Shown here in pieces: positions 12,095 through 23,726 of a DNA stretch of 64,000 nt. The stretch comes from Sparassis latifolia (taxonomy: Eukaryota > Basidiomycota > Agaricomycetes > Polyporales > Sparassidaceae), in contig CM031556.1 in assembly GCA_018466975.1 (NCBI GenBank), positions 3,844,001 to 3,908,000 on the forward strand, in the 5' to 3' direction. The position numbers and the translations under genes were made by a program. Under the pieces are notes generated by a model. That model did no database searches and had not been told where the DNA came from. It was given only the letters and a program-made list of their open reading frames with translations. Numbering within the stretch: position 1 is the first letter of the stretch; every line of letters starts with the position of its first letter.

Positions 12095-13086
12095 CTTGCT
12101 GCCTCACCGGCCTCTCCTCGCCAGCAGCTGCTTCCACTACGGTATTCGAGGTAACGAGTTCACAGCAAGATGGAATGCTTCATACTCAGTTCAGATCCTG
12201 TCCCGATTGGCAAAATATGTAGAACAGCGCTCGTACCACGAGAGTTGAGTGAAAATGCGTCTCAAAGTTCTGATCAAGGACCCCGGCTACCAGTTTGGGG
12301 AGGACGACCATGAAGATACCTTCACCGGCTGCTCGGCTGAACGCCCCTCGAGCTTACCGAACCCTCTGTTGGGGGTCCAACGTTTATCCACTGCAGGGAG
12401 GTAAGTAAATCTGTGATTGCTAAACGGCGGTAGGACAAACCAGTGGCTCCACCACTCTCTTGTCTGGCCTGGTTGCTGCGGGATATCAATTTATCGTCCA
12501 CTCCGATTCCAGCAAGTTGCTTCCTTTTGGCGTGTCTCTCTTCTAGATTGATTGCTGTCTAACGAAGTTGCAGTTGACATTGCCGTCACCAAAATACTCT
12601 TGCGCGGGTGCTGTTGGTTGGCCTTCTCGACCTAGGTATGCGTGTATCAACCTGCGTTGGTTTGAGCGTGTGTGCTTTTCGGTCCCCCTCGAGCTGTGAC
12701 AAAACCTGTATACGACTAAAGATGCGGCTCAAGACGTCACACATGACCTAGAAGTCCTTCCATACTACTCCACCTGGGCAAAGCCCTGGGATACTGAGAC
12801 ACGTCGAATTCTTCCTGCATATCTCCACCTGCAGCACGGGACTCCCGGGCCCTCAGACGCGACGCACACGAAGTCTTCTCTGTGGATTGCGTCGTGGTGA
12901 ACTACCTGTTCCACCTCCTTCGGCTCTCCGTTTTTTTCACTGCGGTGCTTGAGGGAGATGCATTCGGAGTCAGTGTCAGGTAAATATAAGACTTGGGATC
13001 CTTTCACGGGTCATTCAGCTTCCTTCCAGCTGCGATATTTTCTCGCTGTCTTTACCTTCCTTGCTGAACGACTTGTGGCTTGAGAC
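12095..13086. other. Upstream region of the hexose transporter
   Basis: This is about 1 kb without a confident gene. A short open frame starts with ATG at 12254 (MRLKVLIKDPGYQF) and runs about 50 codons to a GTAAGT donor near 12404, but no continuation was recognised. The remainder is probably promoter and 5' leader of the transporter, including a TATA-like site at 12985. Confidence 0.4.
12985..12990 (+). promoter_or_regulatory. TATA-like box of the hexose transporter
   Basis: TATAAG lies about 100 bp upstream of the transporter ATG (13087), a usual spacing in basidiomycete genes. Called by position and sequence only. Confidence 0.4.
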
Positions 13087-15534
13087 ATGGCTGTGCTTAC
13101 GAACCGCCGAGCAATTTTGCTTGCGACCTTCATTGCATTCGGTAACTTCCTTCAGTGTAAGTGCGCGAATGTGGTGTCTCATTCAGTTGGGCCTCTGCAG
13201 GAGGTGATCATTTAATGCGACATCCTCTGTTTTTTTCCTATGCGGGTCAGTACCGATCATGCTAATCATCGTGTGGAGTAAAAATTCTAACCATTCCTGT
13301 AGATTGACTTGCCTCCCAGGATTTCTGTTCGGTTATGACATGGGTGTGATTTCGGTGTGTTCGCATCATAGTGGTATAGGATATTGGGATTTACTACTGA
13401 AATATTATCTGCAGGGGTGTCTGATCATGCCAGACTTCGCTGCCCGCTTCGGCCAGATTGGATCCGACGGAAGACCGTATCTCTCGAGCTCGCGCCAGTC
13501 CATCATAACGTCTATGCTATCGGCGGGGTCAGTGAATCCGGGTATAATCCCTTTCTATGCACATTAATCTCTCACAGAACGTTCATCGGCTCCCTGGCTC
13601 AAGCGTTCACTTCCGACCGGTTTGGCCGTCGAGGCTCTATCCTCATATGGTCCGCGGTCTTCACCGTCGGCACTGCGATACAGACCAGTACTGTGCACTC
13701 AATCGTGCAGATCACCGTTGGTCGGTTCATTGCTGGGCTTGGTGTCGGTGCCTTGTCAGGTACGTGAGAGGTGTTTTGTTACGCTCTGAGTTTGTTTCGA
13801 GCCTGTCCCCAAGCCATCGTACCGCTTTACAACGGGGAGACGTCACCGAAAGTGCTGCGGGGAATGCTCCTGGCGTTCTACCAAGTTCAGATCATCTCGG
13901 GGTGGGCATCGTCATGCTCTTGCGTGACTTCATCGTCTTACCACAGTGTTTCGCAGAATCTTTACAAGCTATCTTATCGCACTTGGGACACATGCCATCA
14001 ATGGCCCTGCTTCGTGGCGCATTCCAGTGGGCCTTCAGATGTTGTGGGGCTGCATCCTTCTCTCCGGGGTCTTCTTCCTCCCTGAATCACCGTGCGCTTC
14101 CTGTCCACATGAATCTGTTGTACTTGCTCATCACCTTCGTCTCAACAATAGGCGTCACCTGTTGGGAAGCGGCATGGAAGCAGAAGCACGCGTGGTAATA
14201 GCGGAGCTGAATAGTGTATCCCAAGACGATCCTGTTGTCGCGGAGATTCTCGAGGAGCTCATATTTGGCATCAAGGCAGAGAATGAGGGCGGGAAGGCGA
14301 CATGGCTGGAGTGTTTCTCAACACGGAACCTGCTGTGGAAGCGGACGATGAATGGCATGATGCTGCAGTTCATTCAGCAGCTGAATGGGCAGAACTTTTA
14401 CTGTGAGTGTTGGGCGTACAATCCCTACATTCTCGTCTCAAACCTGTTGTATCATTACAGATTATTACGGCGATACATTCTTCTCCGTGGGTCTCTTCGT
14501 TTATCCGCTATTCATGGCTCACACATAGAAAAACTTCCTCGGTCTTATTCCTACAGAGCGCAGGCACTCAGTGAGTCCATGTAGATTATGGGGTGCTCGT
14601 AGGCACTTACTGGTACCTTCGTAGACTATCACCATATGCCATTCAGACCATCCTTGGGGCAGTGTCCGTTGCAGGCACTTTACCTTCGCTATACCTCATT
14701 GAGACTTGGGGCCGTCGGAAAGTATGTCTACTCTTCCTCGGAGGCTTTCTAAATTTACGCAATTATCGGCTACTCGCAGTCGCTGCTCGTAGGCGCCGCC
14801 CTTGAGGCACCCTGTGCTATCATCGCTGCGCTTGTGGGCCATTACATGCTCGCCTCGTCTGGTACTCCCAGTGACCAACTTTCGGCTCGCAACCGGCAAG
14901 GCGGTGACGTCGTCATCACTTTCGCAATTTTACACGTATTTGCGTTTGGGTTATCTTGGGGCCCGACACCGTGGTAGGTCTTCAGAACGGCCGCGATCCT
15001 GAACAAGAGGAAGGCTTATCAGTAATCTTGCGCAGGGTCTACCTCGGTGAAAGTTTCCCTTTGCGCGTCAGGTCGAAGTGCATTGCTCTAGGGAGTGCAA
15101 CAGGTAGGTCATCGGCGTTGAGGATAACTGGTCGCTGTTGCTGAACTTGACACAGACTGGATGTGTAACTTCTTCCTCACTTTCTTCTCCCCGCGGATAG
15201 CTGCACGAATCGGCCCGCTGATCTTGCTCATCTTCTTCGGAATGCTGGTGTTCGGCTTCATTTACGTGTACTTCTTCATTCCTGAAACTTTGGGACTGAG
15301 CTTGGAGGAGGTGCGGTAAATTTGTGCCTTTGCACTGGATCAGACTGACACGAAGTGGCATGTCGTCCATAGGTTGACGAGATGTACCGCTCTGGGGTCA
15401 AGCCGTGGAACTCATCGAATTGGCGGCCATCGGAGAAACATATACATGACAAGGTCGAAATGGTCGAAGTCAGAGAGATCAAGAACAAAGACGACGATAA
15501 TGACACCAGTGCGGCTGGTGCATCAGCCACATGA
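13087..15534 (+). CDS. MFS hexose (glucose) transporter
   Basis: Plasma-membrane sugar:H+ symporter of the major facilitator superfamily. Joining 14 exons by GT-AG sites gives 524 codons in one frame: 13087-13141, 13320-13354, 13415-13527, 13578-13759, 13814-13901, 13957-14091, 14152-14402, 14461-14486, 14557-14570, 14625-14721, 14780-14973, 15036-15103, 15156-15310, 15373-15534. Family marks appear in order: FLFGYDMGVIS in TM1, DRFGRRGS after TM2, RFIAGLGVGA, LPESPRHLL at the central loop, QQLNGQNFYYYYGDTFF, LIETWGRRKSLL, PTPWVYLGESFPLRVRSKC and PETLGLSLEEVDEMY near the C-terminus. These are hallmarks of fungal HXT/RGT2-like proteins with 12 membrane helices. A 14-base exon (14557-14570) is the smallest. 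Substrate range and affinity cannot be read from sequence. Length is normal and no damage was seen. Confidence 0.94.
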
Positions 15535-15749
15535 ACTCAATCCCGTAAATATTTTCTTCCTTGTCCTCTGAACTGTACGTACCCATGTATCCCTTCTCCA
15601 ACGTACTTTTCGACAAACACACTTACGAGATGTATTTGTTTCCCAGTGAGGGGATAGATTTTCCGAATTCGTGTGCCGGTCATGCGCATCGCGTAGACGC
15701 GTCTCGCGACCCGGCGCTTAAAAGATCACAGTTTCTTCCCTCCTTCACG

Positions 15750-16521
15750 ATTCCTCCGACACTGAAATCCATCGAGCCCAATGCTCGACGATGGGAACCA
15801 GCGGCAGCTCCAAATGTTCCCGGGCTGGACACCACAGCTCTGGTGTACGACCAGATTGAGCAAATTGAGCAGTTCATCACGATCAGGTTGCGGGTCCATC
15901 TCGCATTGCGATACTCTCAGCCCATTCGTTGACATGTGCCGATAGAACATTGATGCAAACTTCTCGAAAATGCAGCAGATTATGGCTAACAGGATCTTAC
16001 CCAGTGCTGTGAAGCAGTATGCCGTAGGGACGGAGCCCGTACGAGAGGTGGCGAAGGTGGGTGTATTTGACCATTGCAGGTTATTACCATCGCGTTAATG
16101 GTTTCACCGAGCGCGTTCACACCAGACATTTAGTTCTGAAGGCTCGTCGTCGGAGGTCTCGTTCATGCCCGGGCAAGCTGCTATCTCATCGACACCCGCG
16201 ACGACTTCCCGGTTTCGGACGGTGCGTGAGAACTGCAGCTCGACGAGCCAGGATTCGGACCCACTCCCTCGTGGTCTGCGTCTCTCGAGTCGCCACTTGT
16301 GAGGCTTGACAGGGACAGCTTCGACGACAACTCGTTTGAGGGTACAGCACGTGCGGGAGAACCTGAGGAGGAGACAGTGTTTGGCGTTGCTCCTGCGCAG
16401 CGCTTTCACACTCAGAATCTACGGGATGGGGCAGGGATTGTTTGAGGAGACCATTGGGATAGCGAACCAGATGGCTGCTGTAGGGCGGGTGAACGAAACT
16501 CCTACCCCGTTTCCTCGATGA
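15750..16521 (+). pseudogene. ASK1: DASH/DAM1 complex subunit ASK1, decayed remnant
   Basis: ASK1 is part of the ring-forming DASH complex that couples kinetochores to microtubules. The N-terminal signature is clear: RRWEP, VPGLDTTALVYDQIEQIEQF, then after an intron NIDANFSKMQQIMANRILP and YAVGTEPVREVAK. The next expected segment (FWTSFYEQ-type helix) is missing: the following exon candidate reaches a stop within 20 codons. Downstream, ASK1-like pieces continue in changing frames: SSEVSFMPGQAAISSTPATT, then SWSASLESPLVRLDRD after a one-base shift near 16260-16275, then ETVFGVAPAQRF, then GLFEETIGIANQMAAVGRV ending at 16521. No canonical start Met sits at the usual place. I infer a pseudogene; a sequencing error could explain a frame shift but not the missing helix. 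Confidence 0.68.
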
Positions 16522-16834
16522 TGGAATTTTGCGCAGCTCGGTTCATGATATTTTATCGCTGCTGTGCTAGAAGTTTATGTGTGCTTGAACAAAATATCGA
16601 ATCGGACGTCATTTATGACTTTGAGTACGGTAGAGTCAAGATCTCAGATCTCAGCGGCCAGTTTTCGGTCACGGTACCGGTGCAGTAGTGCTTATAAGAT
16701 CTTCACCTACTTTCACCTGCAAGCCAACTGGCCAGGCTATATCACTGGGCCGACATTCAGATTCGCGCAGGAAGTTGCATTGCATGTCTATAGCGCTTTC
16801 AGTGCTCAAGAAACGAAGTTTTCTCTCCACTATC

Positions 16835-18452
16835 ATGTCTCGGCGGCCAAGTTCATCATCTCCGACTTCCTCTCCTCGACTGGCCAAACGACCACGGCTG
16901 GAATACGAGCCTTTGACTCCTGATGATTATAAAAATGGGGTCATGCTCGCTCCTATGGTCAGATCAGGCAGCTGTGCGTTCGCTAACTTGCGTCTAATGT
17001 CTCTGTCTCGATGTCCATGTCTTATATCCCCACAGTACCCACCCGACTATATGCGCTGAAGCACGGTGCGTCTCTCGTATGGAGCCCTGAGGTCGTCGAC
17101 AAGGCGATATTGCACTCCGAGAGGGTAGTCGATCGTACGTGCACTCCTACTGAACAAACGTTATACTCACCTCACACTACGTCCATTCGATCCAGCCGTC
17201 ACCGGCGTAGTCTCGTACAATGGCAAGTCAAAGGCCATCTTCACCACCCACCCCATCGAGAAGCCCTACCTCATCTACCAGATCGGATCCTCCGATCCCG
17301 AGACCGCCGTACAGGCAGCCAAGATCGTCATGCAGGATGTCGCCGGATTCGATCTCAACTGCGGGTGCCCGAAGCCCTTCTCCACACATGCAGGCATGGG
17401 CGCTGCGCTCCTCACGAATCCGGACCTCCTCTGCGCGATCCTTACCGCCCTGCGGCAGGCCATGCCGCCTGAGATATCGATATCCGCGAAGATCCGCCTG
17501 CTGCCAACCCAGGAGGACACGCTGAAGCTAGTAGAGCGCATCGTGAATACTGGCGTGAGTGCGCTCACCGTACATTGCCGCACACGCAATATGCGCCAGA
17601 AGGAGAAGGCCGTCATTGGTAGGCTGCGCGAGATCGTGGAGTTTGTGGAGGGCATGGGCCGGGGCATTGCTGTGATCGAGAATGGGGATTGTGAGGGATA
17701 TGAGCATTCGCATAAAATACGTGAGATGACCGGTGAGTGGTCTGCCCCCATCATTAGTTACGGCCGTGACGTTTGGGCGTTATCTCCAGGTGCGCATTCG
17801 ACGATGATCGCAACTGCCGCAGAGGCCAATCCTACATGTTTCTCACCGACGCCGCTGGTAGACCTTGAGAATACGTTCATCCCATCATACATGAGACTAG
17901 TGAGTCACTGAGCCCCAGAACTCGGCAAGCCTCAATTCTGACGCGTTCAACGTCCAGGCGAGATACCTCGGCAACCACTGGTCGAACACCAAATTCTGCA
18001 CCACCCAATTCAAAGGCATACACGTCGCTGGCTCACGAGCAGGCCTCAAGACGTTCAGGGAAACCATCGTGCATGCAAAATCGTACGAGGACATGGACCC
18101 ACACATCGCGCCTTGGACAGGTGAGGAGGTGTTCTCGCAGATCGTCAGGGCACTAGAGAAGCGCAGTGGGCGGCGCCACCTGCAGGCCCTGCCCGAGGTT
18201 GTTTTAGATGCGCAGCAAGAAGAGGCGAAGGAGAACGCATCCGCAAGCAATATTCTGGAGCAGACGATTGAGAAGACCCCCCTTGTCGGTGAGGTGGATC
18301 CCACCATTCTTAGAGCACCTCTTTGGCCCGCAAACGAGCTTCGTATACCGCTGCCTGCTTTTGTCACCGGTGAAGACGTACCTACACCGTCACCGACACC
18401 CGCGCCCACAGCACCAAGGAATGACATCTTGTTTCTCGCCTCTGCGACGTAA
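16835..18452 (+). CDS. DUS2: tRNA-dihydrouridine(20) synthase, Dus2 family
   Basis: Flavoenzyme that reduces a uridine to dihydrouridine in the D-loop of tRNA. Five exons (16835-16973, 17036-17134, 17196-17732, 17790-17899, 17958-18452) give 459 codons. A Ser/Pro-rich start MSRRPSSSSP is followed by the Dus TIM-barrel: GVMLAPMVRSGSLPTRLYAL, a Gln in LIYQIGSSDPETAVQAA, the catalytic-loop region GFDLNCGCPKPFSTHAGMGA (active-site Cys in NCGCPK), KIRLLPTQEDTLKLVERI, the VHCRTR motif and SHKIREMTG. A VHCRTRNMRQ sequence and the LNCGCPK loop fit Dus2 rather than Dus1/Dus3. The C-terminal tail is Pro/Thr-rich. All junctions are canonical and the gene looks intact. Confidence 0.94.
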
Positions 18453-18698
18453 TTTGTTTGCAGTAGACTCTTCCTGCATCTATGTTTATTCTTCTCGTTG
18501 CTGAGTCCGTTCTATCCGTTACGAGTGCACATAAGTTTCAAACTATGCATGAATTTCATGATTAAATACAAGATGTCACCGTTAAACCCAGCGGTCGTGA
18601 AAGCGTATCAAATCGTAAGATGTGCATGTACTTGCCCGAATCCCGTATACAGTCGTAGGTCATAAGGGTGGAAGTATTTTAACACGACATGCGTCCTG

Positions 18699-19513
18699 TC
18701 ACAACACGACAAGCGCACCGGCGCAGATACTACCTAGTACAGCTGCCGCGCTCACGAGCATCGGTTTCGAGACCGCGAAGCCCTGCAAGCTCGAGGCGGA
18801 GTTGACGGCAAAGGTGTGTCCTGCAAATGTAGTGGTCTTCGCGTGGCTCGCACTACCTGTCGCGAGGGTGATGGCCTTGCCGCCGACAGAGGTCACTTCC
18901 ACTACAGGGGTCCCGCTGATGGCTGATGGAGAGTTAAGCTGCGGGAGAGTTTAATAAGAGACGTTGTTGACTCACTCGTTATGGTAGCATAAACCTTGCT
19001 CGTGCTAGGCCCGAGGACTTCTGTAGCGGACTCGTACAGCTCAGTCGCTGATGATCAGGCAAGCATTAGAATTGATTTGCATGCGTGCTGCATGACATAT
19101 TGCACCTGATTCTTCCATCCCTGAGTAAACAACCGGTCAATAATGATGATTACAACTGAAATGACACGAGACTCACTGACGCTCGAAGCTGCACTGACAA
19201 CTTTGGAATCCGTATCGTTAGTCAAGTCCAAAAAGCCAACGAATATGCCGTCATCTTACCAGCCCTGGTTGCTGCACCCCATCCAGACGCAACTAGGTGA
19301 TCCTGTAAGCCACAACGCGGACTAGCGCAAACAATGGGCACTGACCTTCAGAAGTGGCCTCGTTCCAGTAAGAGGATACGTCGTTGTAGACTGCAACGAG
19401 CATCAGAATTCACGGTTTCACCAAACCCGACCGCGGTGCACTTACGACCACGGGGGCAACGCATTCACCGCAACAAGGGGCAGGAGCGCATATACAAAGA
19501 CTTTGGCCAACAT
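18699..19513 (-). CDS. Small secreted, probably GPI-anchored protein
   Basis: The last exon (about 18699-18935) is convincing: Ser/Thr-rich sequence GKAITLATGSASHAKTTTFA leads to a C-terminal hydrophobic tail MLVSAAAVLGSICAGALVVL directly before the stop, the form of a GPI-attachment signal. At 19513 an ATG opens MLAKVFVYALLPLVAVNALP, a good signal peptide, and a TATA-like site lies about 125 bp further upstream. Between them several short exons are separated by introns with clear donors and CTAAC/TTGACC branch-like sites. One middle exon reads SPSCVWMGCSNQG. I could not settle the phase of all joins, so the middle of the protein is tentative. The product is probably a cell-wall or plasma-membrane surface protein of unknown role. 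Confidence 0.65.
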
Positions 19514-19518
19514 CTTGC

Positions 19519-20768
19519 AAATTATCAGACCGAACTGACAGCACCAGGCTGATCGAAGAAGAGCAGAAAAAGTAGAAGTGGATTAGACCCGGGAAAGCGA
19601 AGGGTGAAATCGACTGACCCCATCAGCTCTCCGCGCCTTATATGCTGGTCATCCATCCTGGGCTCGCAATGCATGGATTGCGCCGCGTACAGCCTTGCGA
19701 CGCTCTAGTGATCGCTTGCTGACGGGGATCTGATGCTGGTCAACCTTGTTGACCGGGACACCACGACCGGCGCAGTCCCGGGCGCCCTGCTGTGTCTGCC
19801 AGCGAAGTGTAAGCATACGCACACCCGACGGCCGCAAGTTCCGTCGGCGTAAGACTGCAAGGAAAATGCTCACCAGCTCATAGGCCATTGTAGTATTCCT
19901 GGAGAAGATATATGTTTCACTCTGTCAGTAGCAACCACAGATGATCACGTCAGCGCAGCTAGCCACGCTGCGTTGAACTGTCAAGAATGCCAGGCAGGCC
20001 AGTAAAGTGATCGACTGGGGTGGACGACCGTGACATAGCTGCGGCCGCGCTGCTGCTTGGGTGATTGATGGTTATGATGCATGATGGTTTCGGAATACGC
20101 CATGCGGCGAGGCCTCTGAGCAGCCAACCACCCCCAAGTACTCTGTCCATGCACGACATTGCGAGAATATTGCTCCAACGACACGGTTTGTGTCAAGCTC
20201 CAATTCAGCGTAGAAGACAATTCGGACTCGGACTCGAAAGTGAGCAGCCGCCCATCACAAACGCCGATCAGATCGCAATCTGAGTGGTTCGTGGTCAGTA
20301 ACGTGTAGCTATGCGATGAATTACTGGACGAATGCGCCCGCCGTACGTGCGCGGGCTTATACTACGCAGATGCGGTACTCGGTACATTGTGAAGAAGAAA
20401 GATACTGCACACGAGAACCACACGAAAGTGAGTCCAGTAATGGATGGTGAGTAGGATGATTAGCGCGATGTGCTGCGTGAGGAGAGCAATGTGTAGTAGG
20501 GAGCACTAAGTACAGAAGCTGAAGTGATGGTCATGAACGTCATGAGGATACGATGTGCGCGTATGCATTCGAAAATGTCCATGAGATGGAGATGAAAGAT
20601 ACGGGTGAATACAGGCGTCCACTACGTGAAGGCAGATGAACTTGGCGGTACACATGCAGCGAAAATGCACCTATTAGAGGAGAGGAATCCACAAGTAACA
20701 TAATCCTAGTGTGGAAATCATGCCGTCAAAGATACTCACACGCTGAACAGGGTACATCAGCTCCGACT
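19519..20768. other. Intergenic, no gene seen
   Basis: This region holds only the promoter side of the GPI-protein gene and the 3' flank of the F-box gene. Open frames here lack recognisable motifs. Confidence 0.5.
19638..19643 (-). promoter_or_regulatory. TATA-like box of the GPI-protein gene
   Basis: On the minus strand this reads TATAAG, about 125 bp upstream of the proposed ATG at 19513. It supports that start but is not proof. Confidence 0.35.
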
Positions 20769-21913
20769 TCAATACAACGTAGACGAAAAGACCATACCAG
20801 TCATGGCGCGGAAAGTTCGGATGTCACGCGTGATTTTCAGCTCGACACCCCGCAGAGCACACGCGATCCGTAAGGACGGAAGAAGAGGGTGGCGCTCTCC
20901 ACCATGCCAGATATGCACGGTCACACTCTTCATCACCCCGCTGCGCTTGATGTTCTGCAAAACTGGCTGCAGAGACGTGTCCATATCCACCCCAATGGCA
21001 ATGTGTTCCAGCGTGCACGGCAGGGATCGGTGCACCGCCGACGGCGACCACGCACTTTCAATCCTGAGCTCGCGCAGTGCCTGGCACTGCTGCAAGCTGA
21101 CGCTCTCCTGTGCAGCACATGCAGGAAGGGAGAGCGACTGCAATGTGGGACCGTGTTCAGAAACAAGGTACTCGAATAGGTCAGGCGAGGGCATGCGATC
21201 GAAACGAAGTGAGCGCAGTGTCGATTCTGAGTTATGGAGGAGCCATTTCATGAAGTCGGCGGAAGGCGATGTCTGGAAATTCATGCGGAGCTCCTCGAGG
21301 GTGCACGAGAAGGATGCAGCGGACCCGCTCGGAAGCTTGGGCGGTGTCCCGCTGATGGAGAGGGACTTCAGCGACGGCCAGATGTCGAGCAGTTGGGGCA
21401 GGGATGAGGAATTGTCGGACCAATTGCTGAACTGCAGCGAAGAGATGCGCGGGCCAGAACGGAGGATTGCGACCGTGTGGTCGTCAAAGGCGGGGCAGGG
21501 CGCTGCATACGAGGGACATCTGCAGAACAAACGACGTCTTGTACGCCTGAACCTTGGCCGTACAGAGCGAGATCCAGCTCGCGCAGGTTTGGACAAAGCG
21601 TGACAGCCCAAGCAAACGACCGCTCTGAGATGCGGTACGGCTGGTTGTGGTCCAAGACGACGTGCATGCGAACAACAGTATCGCCGAGCATACGACCTCG
21701 GGCGGTAGAACGTTCAACTGCTTGCTGGAAAGATATGTAGGCAGTCTGGGAATGAAGAGTGACCTGGCGGAAGAGCAGCTTCTGGGACAGGAAGGACCAA
21801 TCTCTGCAGACCTGCGAACAGTTCGCGAAGAGCCCTAGGTTAGCTTGAAGGTCATCCTCGTCGTACGCGACTTCCAGGATGTTCATGACAATCTCGATGG
21901 GTACATGGACCAC
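20769..21913 (-). pseudogene. F-box/LRR-type protein with an apparent frameshift
   Basis: The N-terminal part has an F-box-like opening (VHVPIEIVMNILEVAYDEDD, ANCSQVCRDWSFLSQ), the segment that would bind Skp1 in an SCF ubiquitin ligase. The C-terminal part, in another frame, is leucine-rich: FDDHTVAILRSGPRISSLQF, PSLKSLSISGTPP, LEELRMNFQTSPSADFMKW, ALRELRIESAW, typical of basidiomycete F-box/LRR proteins. The two parts meet at 21488-21499, where a run CGGGGC sits. The reading would be continuous (PAP-AFDDHT) with one more base, and no intron of plausible length fits. The in-frame N-terminus begins KPVLRRAKH after a stop without an ATG, so the true start is unclear. Either a recent pseudogene or a homopolymer sequencing error. 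Confidence 0.7.
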
Positions 21914-22676
21914 ATGCTTGGCTCGTCGGAGAACAGGTTTACGAGGGGGGTAAGTAGTCGTCAGGTCGGACGTAAGATCGTGAGTTATAGTCTAGATTGT
22001 ACGCGTCGGTGAGATACAGACGACGTCGACTGGCTGCACTCACTGGAGAAGGGAAGAGCACATCGAGCAAGCTGAACAAACCCATCGTTGGCAGGACCTT
22101 GCCAATGGCGCCCTGGAAGTACGGCGGGGTGAAGAACGTAGAGGTCGTCGACGGAGGAGGAGACGGGACGAATGGCTGACATGCGAACGCGCAGTATAAG
22201 TACCTCGGCGGCTGGTAACATTAGTTGCCCGGCCATGCGGAAAATGAACGCAAGCAGAACGCCGTTTGAGTTGGTGGACCGTCGCCATTTATCTAATTGT
22301 TCTTGCGCGCCGTTGCGGTTACTAAATCCAGGTTCGCTTACGTGCGACTGCGTCCCTTGCCGTCACGATCCCGTCCAGTAGTGTCACATTTCCCACTGCG
22401 AGTCTGTCGTCCCGTTTCTGTCAGAAAGGCCTTGGAAGTGGCTGGGGATCGTAGGCTGCCAGGCAGCTCCACCGTAATCAGGTACCTCCTCTAAGGAAAA
22501 GGTAGAAGATTTCGCGCCATGTTGCCACAGGTCGATGAAACAAAGTTCGCCACCGCGGCGCGGCACAACATGACCCTCCATTTCTCCCATGTCACTCTTA
22601 CTTGACAATAGGAATGCTGCCAGATAGTGGTCGCCGGATCGATGCTTCAGATCCGCCGTCCGCACGCACATTGTAG

Positions 22677-22707
22677 ATTGAGTCAATTCTCTACGCGTTG
22701 ACTCAAT
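22677..22707. promoter_or_regulatory. Inverted pair of Gcn4/AP-1-like sites
   Basis: ATTGAGTCAA (22677-22686) and TTGACTCAAT (22698-22707) form a perfect 10-bp inverted repeat with an 11-base loop. Each arm contains TGASTCA, the binding core of Gcn4/CPC1-type bZIP regulators. A nearby target gene is not obvious, so function is inferred from the motif only. Confidence 0.4.
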
Positions 22708-23726
22708 ATTTTGCGTGCACCTTTGGCCCGCCGTGGCATTCGCGATTGATTCTAGACAACTTAGAGCGCATCGCCCAATTGCGGACATACGAAGGCTATG
22801 TTACGTAAGGCGGCTGCTGTCTTTTCATTTTTTTTTGCTGGCCATTTCGCAGCCGGCGGCGCAGTCCAGGGAAAAAAGTGCCGTACAAGCACCACGTGTG
22901 CAAACACGGAGATCAAGATTTCTGGTGTGTCAGCATATTACCTTCCCGAGTCCACCGAGTCATCGAGCACATCCATATGATTATCCTCAGCTGGAAACAG
23001 TGCTACGTTATCACCAACGAGAATAGAGTCGGTTCTTCAGACTCCAAGGCTGTGTTGTGTTGTAACGTCGATATCCCTCCCCCGCACGACGTATTGGATA
23101 TCTCGGCCTGCAAATTGTACCGAACTGCCCATGAAGCTTTGCTCCAATGGCTGAAGACCCTCCGTTGTCAGCTATTTCCGCCGAGATGAAGCGGTGTAAG
23201 TCACCCTCGCATCCAGTACACGCGAATTATCGGACTAATTAGAACCATATTACATATACCAGAATAGTTTTATGCTCGAATTCTTATGTTCGACATTCTG
23301 ACGAGCATAAAACGTAGTCTGGAGGCATTCTCGAAGCATTCCCAAATTCCTTCAGGCGGGACGCAACCATACGGTCGTTGATGTAACTTCCTCTGTTGGC
23401 TGCTATATAGGGACTGGTCTTCGAAGCAAGGCTCGAACGAAATGTCGGAGAACAGTGGATCAAGAACGATTGTGGCATCCCGAACTTACTCGCATGCCTT
23501 ATTTGGACGGAATCCGATCAGATCTCACCTGTTGCCGATGCGAAACGCCCACTGGCAACGCTTTGACCACTCTGACAGTTTATCTTAAGCAACGAGACCT
23601 ACGTTTTCATCGTTGCTACTGCTTGCATGGGTTTTGTGTCGAGGAAAGAGTAGCAATCTCTCCGTACACTACGCCGTGCGGGCCGCTGTATGTATGTCCT
23701 CGTGAGTTGCCGTTAGTAGAGTTTAG

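Noticed and set aside
13087..14822. Hexose transporter as a frameshifted pseudogene
   Set aside because: At first the frame appears to change many times, but every change is explained by a GT-AG intron, and the joined exons give exactly 525 codons including the stop.
13087..18452. Biosynthetic gene cluster around the transporter
   Set aside because: Neighbours are a kinetochore remnant and a tRNA-modifying enzyme; no synthase, P450 or regulator is present.
20803..21603. Open frame of 266 codons on the plus strand
   Set aside because: It lies exactly opposite the leucine-rich part of the F-box gene, which has clear family similarity; the plus frame has none.
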